Notes under the pieces: model-generated | Database searches by the model: none | Told to the model about the DNA's origin: nothing | The model's input: the letters and a program-made list of their open reading frames with translations, nothing else | Made by a program: the position numbers and the translations under genes | NCBI RefSeq assembly: GCF_965215815.1 | Contig: NZ_CBDCEO010000013.1 | Span: 558,001-622,000 of the forward strand | Reading direction: 5' to 3' | DNA length: 64,000 nucleotides | From: Poriferisodalis sp965215815 | Lineage (GTDB): Bacteria > Actinomycetota > Acidimicrobiia > Acidimicrobiales > Poriferisodalaceae | Part shown: positions 44,706-52,794 of the stretch, one piece after another | Position numbering within the stretch: the first letter of the stretch is position 1 | Layout of the letters: the number at the start of each line of letters is the position of its first letter

Positions 44706-44977
44706 TGGGGCCGAAGCGCCCTGACAGCTTCCACTCCGCGCACGACATCGCCTTCGTCCATGGCTCGCAGACCCTCGGCAATCTCGGCCATCGCATCCGG
44801 GTCGGACAGGATCGCCAGCGTCTCCTCCATCGACCCAAGATCCTCGGGACTCATGAGGACGGCCGCAGGCGTTCCGTTGCGAGTGATGACGATCCGTTCG
44901 TGGTGGCTGTGAACTCGCTCGACGAAGTCAGAGAAGCGGTCCCTCACTGTTCTCAACGATTCAGTGGACATGGCCAC
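44702..44977 (-). CDS. Phd/YefM-family antitoxin
   Basis: 91 residues (GTG at 44977, or ATG at 44971). STESLRTVRDRFSDFVERVHSHHERIVITRNGTPAAVLMSPEDL is the Phd/YefM DNA-binding domain; the acidic C-terminal half would wrap the RelE toxin. A 10-base palindrome CACAATTGTG lies at the start codon and is a likely operator for autorepression. Confidence 0.88.
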   Translation of the reverse strand: MAMSTESLRTVRDRFSDFVERVHSHHERIVITRNGTPAAVLMSPEDLGSMEETLAILSDPDAMAEIAEGLRAMDEGDVVRGVEAVRALRPQ

Positions 44978-44984
44978 AATTGTG
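44975..44984. promoter_or_regulatory. Palindrome CACAATTGTG at the antitoxin start
   Basis: A perfect ten-base palindrome spans the start of the Phd/YefM gene, where a toxin-antitoxin complex would block transcription. Function inferred from position. Confidence 0.4.
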
Positions 44985-44991
44985 CCACACG

Positions 44992-45075
44992 TCAGCCCGT
45001 CTTCGGAGCGAGGTCGACGAGCCAGGCGCGCCAGCGCGGATCGCCTGTTGGGGGATGGAAGCAGTCGAATGGAGG
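44992..45075 (-). pseudogene. Orphan tail ending PRWRAWLVDLAP
   Basis: The codons before TGA (44992-44994) encode PFDCFHPPTGDPRWRAWLVDLAPKTG. The frame runs on upstream out of phase with the end of the AAA ATPase gene and has no convincing start. The ending matches those at 43418 and 46553. Confidence 0.4.
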
Positions 45076-45098
45076 GTCGGCGCTCTCGACGGCGAGGG

Positions 45099-46445
45099 TC
45101 AGCTCGTCAGCATCTTCGGCGGCACGCTCGGTCCCGATGATGTCCAGAGTCGGTCGATGGGAAGCACGTACAGACGATCGCCGAGCTTGAGGGCATGAGT
45201 GCCGGTGTGCAGCAGTACGCCTGCGGCGAATGTGCCGGGCTCGGTTTGATCCGAACGGTCGCGCAGCCAAGCGACATCGCGCAGCTGGCTCGGGGCCGGC
45301 GAAGCGGACGCCTTTACCTCGACGGCGACGACGCTGCCATCGGTTCGTTCAAGCACGATGTCGACTTCGCGGCCGGTGTTGTCGCGGAAGTGGTACATGT
45401 CGATGGCTTCATCAGCAGCGGAGATCTGTTGAGCGATCTCGTTGACGACGAATGTCTCGACAAGCGGGCCGGTCATCGTGGCGGTCGGCGTGCGCAATCC
45501 GCTCGCATCGAAGCGCAGCAACGCTGCCGCCAATCCGGTGTCAGCCATGTGCAGTTTCGGGCGTTTGATCGCTCGGCGAGCACGGTTCCGCGTCCAGGCC
45601 GGCAGCTCATGGATCAGAAAGACCGTTTGCATCCACCCGAGGTAGCCCTCGACGGTGCGACGATCGAGGCCGATGCGCCGAGCCCAGTCTGAGAGGTTTA
45701 CCTCGGTGGCTGTGCTGGCCGCCGCAAGCCGGATCAGCCGGGCGAGCGCTGGACCTGCTCGCAGGTCGCCCAAGTCGACGACGTCTCGGTTCAGCACCGT
45801 CGTCACGTAGCTGTCGAACCAGCGCCGTCTCGATGTCCCCGTCAGCTCGAACGGTTCGGGATAGCCGCCACGACACAGGAACCGCAGGTAGGCGTCCCGT
45901 GCCGTGCCCGCGGAGGTTCCCAGCCGCACTTCGTCCCTGAACCAAGCTGTGATGGCTGATTCGAAATTGGCTGCGACAATGCCGGCACGGCCGGGTGCCG
46001 CCGGATCGTCGACAACGTCGGCATGGGCAGCGATTTCCCTTTGCGACAGCGGCCGCAGCTGCAGGATCGCCGCACGGCCAGCCAGCGATTCACTGATGGT
46101 CGGAACGGTGAGAAAGTTTGTCGACCCTGTCAGCAGGAAGCGTCCCGGCCCGCCCTGGTCGTCGACTGCCATTTTCACAGCACGGACCAAACGATCACCT
46201 CCGAGCTGAATCTCGTCGATCACCAGCGGATGCGGCTGGTTGTGCAAGAACGTCTGAGGGTCGTCGAGAGCAGCCGCCCGCACCAGCGGATCGTCGAGTG
46301 TGGTGTAGGTGCCTCCCCGTTCTGCAGCGACAGCTTGTGCCAGCGTCGTCTTGCCGCACTGCCGGGCTCCGTGCAGCACCACAACCCGGAACGTGTCGAG
46401 CGCGGCGCCGATCTGCGGCTTCAGGTCACGCGGGACCATCTCCAT
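45099..46445 (-). CDS. AAA_14 / DUF4143 ATPase
   Basis: 448 residues. Walker A GARQCGKTTL (26-35), Walker B PLVIDEIQ, and LLTGSTNFLT near residue 105 mark the AAA_14 domain. LRFLCRGGYPEPF and YVTTVLNRDVVDLGDL lead into DUF4143, a PD-(D/E)XK-like domain with GREVDIVLERTDGSVVAVEVKAS. These proteins are abundant near toxin-antitoxin and defence genes but their action is poorly known. TAGGCT lies six bases before the ATG, a leaderless arrangement. The gene's last codons overlap an unrelated orphan tail. Confidence 0.85.
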   Translation of the reverse strand: MEMVPRDLKPQIGAALDTFRVVVLHGARQCGKTTLAQAVAAERGGTYTTLDDPLVRAAALDDPQTFLHNQPHPLVIDEIQLGGDRLVRAVKMAVDDQGGPGRFLLTGSTNFLTVPTISESLAGRAAILQLRPLSQREIAAHADVVDDPAAPGRAGIVAANFESAITAWFRDEVRLGTSAGTARDAYLRFLCRGGYPEPFELTGTSRRRWFDSYVTTVLNRDVVDLGDLRAGPALARLIRLAAASTATEVNLSDWARRIGLDRRTVEGYLGWMQTVFLIHELPAWTRNRARRAIKRPKLHMADTGLAAALLRFDASGLRTPTATMTGPLVETFVVNEIAQQISAADEAIDMYHFRDNTGREVDIVLERTDGSVVAVEVKASASPAPSQLRDVAWLRDRSDQTEPGTFAAGVLLHTGTHALKLGDRLYVLPIDRLWTSSGPSVPPKMLTS

Positions 46446-46451
46446 ACACGA

Positions 46452-46457
46452 AGCCTA
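46452..46457 (-). promoter_or_regulatory. Leaderless -10 hexamer TAGGCT
   Basis: TAGGCT on the minus strand is six bases from the ATG at 46445; no Shine-Dalgarno is present. Confidence 0.45.
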
Positions 46458-46552
46458 CCGCCAAATCACCACTTCGACAGATAGTTGATGTATAAATCAA
46501 CATCTTGTCAATGTCTAAATCAACTCCACCGTTATGATGAATTAGCCAGGCC

Positions 46553-47329
46553 CTACGGCGACTGTGCAGGCGGGGCCTGTTCAGCGAGCCAGGCGCGCCA
46601 GCGGGGATCGTCACGTTCGGCGGCGGCAGCGTCGGATCCGTAGAGGTACAGCCACACCGAGACCATCGTGAACCCGCCGCCGTCCTCGGAAGTCAGGAAT
46701 GCGGTGCCGGGCGCCGGTTCGTCGACCAGCAGGGTGATCCGGCGGGGGGCAGTGTCGATCACCGTGCCGGCCAGCTTCGCCACGTCGTCGGCTGCCACTT
46801 CGAGGCGATCGCCGACCTCGGGCATCTCGTCGATGCCCAACCCTCCGGTGAGGATCGCCCAACCCTCGTCAGGGCTCACCGGCCACATCACCATCGGCAA
46901 TGCGGACGTTGCGGTCTGACCGGCAAAGTGCTCCAAGTGGAGCTGCAGGTTGGCCATGAACAGCTTCCAACCGTCGATCATGGCCTCGTACTGCGGGTCG
47001 TCGTTGCCGAAGCCAGCGTTGTGCAAGCTCACGGTGCACGTGTTGTCGTCATGCGGTTCGATGGTCCACTCGAACGTCAGCCCATCGACGCCTTCGCCCC
47101 CGTCGAAGAGCACCCGGTGCGGCGGCTCCCACGCCGCAACCCGGCCGGCAATCTGCATCTCGGGCTCGGGCCCGAACGACGCCGTCGCCGCTCCCCCGGC
47201 CTTCTCTTCGATGGTGTGCGGCACATACCACGACGAGATCCCCGGCCCCGTCGCCACTGCCCGCCACACCGTCTCAACGTCGCCGATCACCTCGACCGAA
47301 AGATCAATCACCCGTCCTGTGTCCGCCAT
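46553..47329 (-). CDS. SRPBCC (AHSA1/START-like) domain protein
   Basis: 258 residues from the ATG at 47329. IDLSVEVIGDVETVWRAVATGPGISSWYVPHTIEEKAGGA and RVLFDGGEGVDGLTFEWTIEPHDDNTCTVSLHNAGF are the AHSA1-type lipid or hydrophobe-binding fold (residues about 8-145). The C-terminal 100 residues are less clear and end DDPRWRAWLAEQAP, a tail shared with two orphan fragments nearby. Likely a ligand-binding or stress protein; not obviously linked to defence. Confidence 0.8.
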   Translation of the reverse strand: MADTGRVIDLSVEVIGDVETVWRAVATGPGISSWYVPHTIEEKAGGAATASFGPEPEMQIAGRVAAWEPPHRVLFDGGEGVDGLTFEWTIEPHDDNTCTVSLHNAGFGNDDPQYEAMIDGWKLFMANLQLHLEHFAGQTATSALPMVMWPVSPDEGWAILTGGLGIDEMPEVGDRLEVAADDVAKLAGTVIDTAPRRITLLVDEPAPGTAFLTSEDGGGFTMVSVWLYLYGSDAAAAERDDPRWRAWLAEQAPPAQSP

Positions 47330-47398
47330 GCCCACAGCCTGCCGCATCGCGGCAGCGTTAGCGAATGCCCCGCAGCAAGGCAAGCTGCAACTGAGGCA

Positions 47399-49946
47399 TC
47401 AGGGACCGGTGCGGACTTCGATCGGGATCGCCGTGCCCGCAGCGACAGCGACCGGTGTCCAGAGATCCACCTCGACTTCGGGGCTCTCAATGGTGACGAT
47501 CAGTGAGTACCGAGCGCCGAGATCGCTTCGGTCGCGGCCTGGAATTTCTTTCCACCAGCCGGTGACCGGATAGACCGCGATCGTCGCGCGCTCGGCAAGA
47601 TCGGCCGCAGATCCTGTCCAGATGTCGACGTGTAGCGAGCCGCGCACGCGTTCGTTCGGTCCCAAGAACCACTCGCCGGAATCATCGGCCGCAGGGCCTC
47701 GTTCTTCGTCTTCTGCGCGGGCCAGCAGATTGAGACGCTCGCGCAGCTCGTCGCGAGTCTCAGTCGGTCGCCGGATGTCGAACCTCAGTCCGTGCGATGC
47801 GTAACGAAACCGCCGGGTCCATCCACGACGCGACGGGTTCGGCAACACGAAGTAGGACAATGCGATTCTCAGTTGGACTTCATTGTCTCCGAGTTCGGCC
47901 AGCACTTCGTTGGGCCACGGAAGATCGTGGAGGTGCATTTCCCGCATCTTCCCGTTGCGGTACGGGTGAATTGTGTCCTGAACGATCAATGTCACCGCGT
48001 CGTCAGCACTGCGCAGCGCCCGTTCCCTATCCGGCACTCCCCACCCGTAGCGGCGCACTCGATTTGCATGATCCTGTTTTCTGTTGCCGGGTGTGCTCTT
48101 CAACATCTGATTCGACCAGCGGGCAGACTGCACAATGAGACCTCGAAGAGTCTCCGGCCAGAAGCCTGGATAGCCCGTCTGCAGGTCGGTCGCCATACCG
48201 CCAACAGCGGCCGTGGCCGGACTGGTTCCCGTCATCGTCGTGAGCAAGCGGCCACCCAACAGTGTGGAACGAGTGGTCAGCACACCCAGCGCTCCTGGTG
48301 TGTCAATGGTCATTCGCTCGGGCGATGCGGCGGCATTTCCGCCCTCAAACACGACGTCCGGCTTATGGGCCCACTGAGGCTTGAAACCGACTGAAGTTCG
48401 GCTGAAGGGGGATAGCTCGCCGAGTGGGGCCAGCGGGGTCCAGCTGTTGAAATCGGTCTGAGAGGACAGGTCGTGCAATTCAGTCGACGCGCCGACGGTG
48501 ATGACATTCCACGCTTGACCGGGATCTTCGACCGGCTCAAGATCAGATCGCGTGAGATGGTCAAGTTCGTACGGGCGGCGCACGTTCCCGGCGGATACGA
48601 AGAAGAGCCGTTGACTCACATGCTCATCCTCAAGAATCGCCACGATGCCGTCGTCGGATACGTCAATCGCCTGCCCAGCCGCGAGCGCGTCAAGTGCGGC
48701 CGACCATCCGGTGGGCTGACCGAGTTCCGCGCCAGGCGCATCCTGAGGACTCGCGGCAGACACAGCCATAACGAATGTGCGGTCTCGCGCAGGGCGCGCA
48801 ATTTCTGGCAGCGAAACGGCCTGCGCCGTCAGCGACGCATACAGCCGCTCATCGTTCAGACCTTGGTTGGGCAGAATCTTCACTGATTCAAGCCACCCGG
48901 AAAGCGTCATCGGTTGGTGCGAGAGCAGCGCTCTCCCGAGATCGCCGTAGAGAGCGATTCCGGCCATCTGCGTTCCATGGCCTTGACGATCGTCTAGCCC
49001 CCCCCCACCGGGGATTGCAGGCATGCGCATCCAACGGCGCGAAGGCAGGGGAGATGAGAGGGTGGCCTGCTTCAATGCCGGTGTCGAGCAGACAGATTGC
49101 TGGCGAGTCTGGTGCGGGCGGTCTGACGCGGTCAGCCAAGTTGTGGACGAACTCCCGCTGGTCGGCGAGAGACCAATCCGCGAGCGGCTGAGCTGCGACC
49201 GATGGGTGACGAATCTCCGCCAGATCATCCAGCACACCCACCGCCGACGACAACTGCCGCGCCGTCGCCCTTACGAGCATGACGCGACGCTCGCTGAAGA
49301 TCAATCGGGACATCCCGACGGTCACGTCAGTCTGTTCGGCGAATGAAGCGACCCGCGACTCGACACCGTTTCTCTCGCGTAGCCACAGCTCCCACCATGT
49401 GCGCTCCTCGGGTGGCGGAAACAACTCCGCCGGTTCAGTCCAGAAGGCCTCGAGTGTCGCGAGGCGTAGGTCTGCAATGCGCTCAACGAGGTTTTGATGG
49501 CGCGGATTGCCGCCGGGCGTGTCCTCGGTGGCGTACTCCTCAAACTTACGCAGGAAGCCGTCGACCTGTTGATCGGGCACAAACACGGTTGCGAGCTGAA
49601 CGACGTGATCTTCTACGGTGATGCTCCGTACCGCCCGAAGCTCCGGGTGGACCTTGGAATTGCGAGGTTCGAGAGACTGAAGCGCGAGCTCATAGCCGGG
49701 GAATGACTCGAATTCGACGTAGATGCCGTCAATAGTTCCTTCCACATCGATATCGCGCGCCGACGTGCGCTGGCCATGGGCGGTATCAAATGCCGACTCA
49801 AGTCGCTCGCTCAGGTGCGCTCCATGAGCTTGGCGATGGCCCGGCGACGGGGGTGACTTTCCGCCGCGACCCTGCGTGGCTGGCTGATAGCTCTCTGCGG
49901 TGGCCGGTGCAGCCACGAAAACGTGAGGACGATTTCGTTCCGCCAC
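47399..49946 (-). CDS. ietS: IetS-like subtilisin (S8) protease, split by a frameshift in a G9 tract
   Basis: Two minus-strand frames, 49946 to about 49000 and about 49000 to 47399, together make one S8 protease of about 848 residues. The first has catalytic Asp in ICLLDTGIEAGHPL; the second has His in DDRQGHGTQMAG, Asn in FFVSAGN and Ser in TGTSPATAAVGG. They meet at nine G on the coding strand (48998-49006); eight G would give NPRWGGLDDRQGHGTQ without a break. The GTG start overlaps the ATPase stop (TAGTG). An AAA ATPase plus subtilisin pair is the composition of IetAS, first described for plasmid stability in Agrobacterium and later as anti-phage. The break may be an assembly error, true decay or phase variation. 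Confidence 0.8.
48998..49006 (-). repeat. Nine-G homopolymer inside the protease gene
   Basis: A run of nine C on the plus strand (nine G in coding sense) falls between the Asp and His of the protease catalytic triad and is exactly where the reading frame is lost. Confidence 0.85.
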
Positions 49947-50920
49947 TACGAACTGGGGTCGTCACGATGACGTGCTCGGAGCGCATCCCAGAGGGTCTCG
50001 GTGTCCACGGTGCGCCTGTCGGTCAGGATGCTCGCCTTGGCGGCTTGCTCCGCTGCAATGGTGATCTCGCTGTGGCTCAACCCCCTTGCAGCGGAACCGA
50101 TCTTGCGCCAATCGATGTCAGCGAGATCGAGCGCTGCGAGGCGATTACGGATGACCATGTTCCCGATCCGCACATCTGGCAGGCAGTACTCCAGGCGCGT
50201 GTCGAATCTCCGAAACAACGCCCGATCCAGAACTTCGGGCAGATTGGACGTCGCTATCAGAACGCTGTCGGAATCGTCGTCTTCCAGAAACTGTAAGAAC
50301 GAATTCAGCACACGCCTGATCTCACCGACATCGTTGGGAGCGGCCCTTGCACCCGCTAGCGCGTCGACCTCATCAAAGAGGTAGACGCCCGTGGTGGCGA
50401 CCATGGCATCGAAGATCAACCGAAGCTTCGAAGCCGTCTCGCCCATGAACTTTGTGATGAGCCCGTCAAGACGCACCGCAAACAGCGGCAGCGAGAGCTC
50501 GCCCGCCAACGCCCGCGCTGTCATCGTCTTGCCGGTACCGGGAGGCCCCACAAGCAGCAGCCGTCGAGCAGGCGCGAATCCGCGAGAACGCAACCGGTCC
50601 CGCTGGCGCTGCTCATGGAGTACCCGCTTCAGTTCGCGGCGCAACGGTGCTGCCAAGGCCAAGTCGGCCAGGCGCTCATCGGGGTACGCGGCCGTGAGCA
50701 GCGATGCAAGCTCTCCGCGGGGTGCAGCGACAGGGGTGGGCACCGCAGCACGCGGCTGACCCCTCCCCGCGTCGATGAGTGCCTTGAGGTCCTGTGCGTA
50801 GCTCGCGTGGCCGCTGCGAGCCTCAGTAGCAGCAAGCTGGAGCGCGACCGCGTAGAACCGCTCGTCGTCACCAGACGCATGGCTCTTGATGAGCGCCTTG
50901 ACCTGGTCCGCCGTAGCCAT
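49946..50920 (-). CDS. ietA: IetA-like AAA ATPase
   Basis: 324 residues from the ATG at 50920, eight bases after GGGAGG; the frame continues upstream to 50986 without support. LLLVGPPGTGKTMTARALAG (Walker A about 125-132), VYLFDEVDALAG (Walker B about 180-185), SVLIATSNLPEVLDRALFRRFD (sensor and Arg finger region) are the classic AAA lines of the spastin/FtsH type. An N-terminal helical region of about 90 residues precedes it. One-base overlap with the subtilisin gene. In IetAS the ATPase is thought to control or feed the protease. Confidence 0.85.
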   Translation of the reverse strand: MATADQVKALIKSHASGDDERFYAVALQLAATEARSGHASYAQDLKALIDAGRGQPRAAVPTPVAAPRGELASLLTAAYPDERLADLALAAPLRRELKRVLHEQRQRDRLRSRGFAPARRLLLVGPPGTGKTMTARALAGELSLPLFAVRLDGLITKFMGETASKLRLIFDAMVATTGVYLFDEVDALAGARAAPNDVGEIRRVLNSFLQFLEDDDSDSVLIATSNLPEVLDRALFRRFDTRLEYCLPDVRIGNMVIRNRLAALDLADIDWRKIGSAARGLSHSEITIAAEQAAKASILTDRRTVDTETLWDALRARHRDDPSS

Positions 50921-51112
50921 GCCGCCAGCCTCCCTGCGCCCCTGAAGGTACCCCGGTCCACCACCCCGCAGCAGACCAAGCGCCAAGCGCCGGTTCCCGT
51001 CTTGGAGCGGTGCTCGAAAGCCCTCGAAGCGGAGCGATCAGGGCAACTTGAACCATTTCTATCCGTCCATCACTCCCGCAGCAGTATGGGAAAGAGTCCG
51101 AAGTTCACCAAC

Positions 51113-51352
51113 TCAGCCGTTTCCCAGATGGCCGCCGAGCTGACGGTTCACGGAGAACACGTAGCAGTATGCGGAGGCTGCTGCAGACTTGCCGGGCACG
51201 AGACCCGTAGCTACGCCTCCAGCCGTTAACGCGAGGCCAAGCGGGTCTCCGCCGGATTTAGGCTTGTTGGTCTGCAGCGCGTCGAGATTATCCCTCACCG
51301 CGCCAGCTTCGATGTGGCCCACGGTGATCGCCGCTATGTGCCCATCGGTCAT
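51113..51352 (-). CDS. Doubtful small ORF
   Basis: 79 codons starting ATGACCGATGGG. No known family, no clear ribosome binding site. Some natural-looking composition (DPLGLALTAGGVATGLVPGKS) and position upstream of the ietA-like gene on the same strand are the only support. Confidence 0.25.
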   Translation of the reverse strand: MTDGHIAAITVGHIEAGAVRDNLDALQTNKPKSGGDPLGLALTAGGVATGLVPGKSAAASAYCYVFSVNRQLGGHLGNG

Positions 51353-51500
51353 TGTGCGCTCTGCCAGCCAGCCTGCCAGCGGCTCCGAATGTGTCAGGTG
51401 ACACTCGAAGAACCAACAGCAGTCGAGGCGAGAGGGAAACAGATCCGGAGGATGGGGTGGCGATGCGTCTCGCCAAGACCCCCACCTGTTGCTTCGGAAG

Positions 51501-51737
51501 TCAGCTCCGCGTGCGCCAGTAGCGATAGTGCTCGCCCTCGCCGCTCTGGTCGCCGTCCAGCTCGCCCGAGTCGATCAGTCGCGACAGCACGCCATTGACG
51601 ATCTCGGCCGATCCGGTCTCGGTCATCCCGAGCCGATCCCGCAGCCAATACAGGGTCAGCTCCTCGTCGCCGAGCGCGTCCAGCACGGCCGCTTCAAGTT
51701 GGGTGAGCCCGATCCGACATAAGCGCTGAGCATCCAT
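51501..51737 (-). CDS. Small winged-helix-like protein
   Basis: 78 residues from the ATG at 51737. LTQLEAAVLDALGDEELTLYWLRDRLGM..TGSAEIVNGVLSRLIDSGELDG has the three-helix plus wing pattern of a winged-helix domain with little else. It may be a small regulator for the IetAS-like genes downstream on the same strand, though 580 bases separate them. Confidence 0.5.
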   Translation of the reverse strand: MDAQRLCRIGLTQLEAAVLDALGDEELTLYWLRDRLGMTETGSAEIVNGVLSRLIDSGELDGDQSGEGEHYRYWRTRS

Positions 51738-51845
51738 GCCGCACACGGTAACGGCGCGCTGAGACTTGCAGCTGCGAGCGCAGCCCGAGACGCAACGATG
51801 CCCCGAACGACCGAGGTCGCCCCTAGGTCTGGGGGTCGCCGAGGT

Positions 51846-51880
51846 GTGCAGCTGACGTCAACCGACTGCGTCAGTTGCAC
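51846..51880. promoter_or_regulatory. 12-bp inverted repeat before the GIY-YIG gene
   Basis: GTGCAGCTGACG (51846-51857) and CGTCAGTTGCAC (51869-51880) are complementary at 11 of 12 positions with an 11-base spacer, and end three bases before the TAGCTT hexamer. The position suits an operator over the promoter. Confidence 0.4.
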
Positions 51881-51883
51881 AGC

Positions 51884-51889
51884 TAGCTT
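51884..51889 (+). promoter_or_regulatory. Leaderless -10 hexamer TAGCTT
   Basis: TAGCTT is six bases before the ATG at 51896; no Shine-Dalgarno. Confidence 0.45.
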
Positions 51890-51895
51890 CTCGCC

Positions 51896-52159
51896 ATGGC
51901 CATTGGCAGTGACTCCGACATGACCGGAGAACAGGGTGACGAAGCCGATGCATCCTCCTATGTGGGATACGTGTACGTGGCGACGAATCCTGCGATGCCT
52001 GGCTCGGTCGAAATCGGCAGCGACTATGGCGGCATGGCCGCACGGCTGCGCTCTGCGGCTCTTCCGAATCCCTTGGCCGCGACTGAGGCCGGGTTCCTCC
52101 CGAGGCATCCATGTGCAATAGGCGCCCGAATGGCTTGTACCGTTCGATGTCTCGTCTGA
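51896..52159 (+). pseudogene. GIY-YIG (T5orf172/Mug113-like) nuclease fragment
   Basis: Residues about 22-62, YVGYVYVATNPAMPGSVEIGSDYGGMAARLRSAALPNPLA, match the opening of T5orf172-type GIY-YIG proteins (GYVYVLxNPAMPGLVKIG). The domain then ends abruptly and the remaining residues look random; the family's later catalytic Glu region is absent. The usual Lys and Arg of KIG...R are changed. It is most likely a truncated remnant that keeps its promoter. Confidence 0.55.
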
Positions 52160-52315
52160 AGGCGGCGACAGTCCTGCTGCCGATTCCACAAAGACTTCGT
52201 CATTGCTCGTCCCTGACAAGATCGACCCCGAGGCAGGCCTCCGACTGGCCGGTCAGAAGCCGCAGCTCGGCATCCGGTTCAGACGGGCCGATGACGGTCG
52301 ACAGCAAGCAGACCG

Positions 52316-52672
52316 ATGATCAACATCGCCGCATTCGCCAGTGGCCCGTACTTGCCGATGCCAGGAGAGGTCTACTGGGTGGACACCGCGATTCTCAGTG
52401 GTTATGACAAGAAGCCACGCCGACCGGTTCTCGTGGTTGAACTACCTCACTCATCACTCGGACGAATCACCGTTGTGACGCGGACCTCGTCCCGCGATCG
52501 AAGCCCAGGCGTACACTCGGAGGCCAACGTAAGTCTCGGTCTCAACCGGCCGGGTACGTGGGGATACAAGCGAACTGCTGACGCATCGCTGTGGACACCC
52601 TCGAATGTCTCGTATAGCGGCGCGGTTGACTGGGACGAGCTCTACGACGTGAGAGTCGAGTTCAACCTGTGA
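52316..52672 (+). CDS. PemK/MazF-like endoribonuclease toxin
   Basis: 118 residues. MPGEVYWVDTAILSG, PRRPVLVVELPHSSLGRITVVTRTS and a later NVSYSGAVDWDELYDVRVEF follow the PemK/MazF fold (GxVxWVD, RPxLVV, VxxxT). Such toxins cleave mRNA. Its TGA overlaps the GTG of a 41-codon gene, and no classical antitoxin precedes it in the 156 bases upstream, so the small downstream product or the larger zinc-finger protein may take that role. Confidence 0.7.
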   Translation: MINIAAFASGPYLPMPGEVYWVDTAILSGYDKKPRRPVLVVELPHSSLGRITVVTRTSSRDRSPGVHSEANVSLGLNRPGTWGYKRTADASLWTPSNVSYSGAVDWDELYDVRVEFNL

Positions 52673-52794
52673 CCCCGTTTGACGATCGCCATGCCGACAG
52701 CATCGATGATGCCCCCGAAGAAGGTCTGGAGGCAAGCAAGACTAGGCTTGCCGAGTTGACAAGAGCTGACGACTCAACGTCTGTGCGCGTGTGA
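52669..52794 (+). CDS. 41-residue acidic protein between PemK-like toxin and zinc-finger gene
   Basis: GTG at 52669 overlaps the toxin stop (GTGA) and its own TGA overlaps the ATG of the next gene (TGATG). The product is short and charged (DDRHADSIDDAPEEGLEAS then KTRLAELTRADD), with a predicted helical middle. Overlap at both ends is good evidence for translation as a linker gene of the operon. By size and charge it could be an antitoxin, but no family is recognised. Confidence 0.5.
   Translation: MTPFDDRHADSIDDAPEEGLEASKTRLAELTRADDSTSVRV

Noticed and set aside
44992..45270. 92-codon minus-strand ORF
   Set aside because: Most of it overlaps the end of the AAA/DUF4143 gene out of phase; only the last 28 codons resemble anything, so it is listed as a tail fragment.
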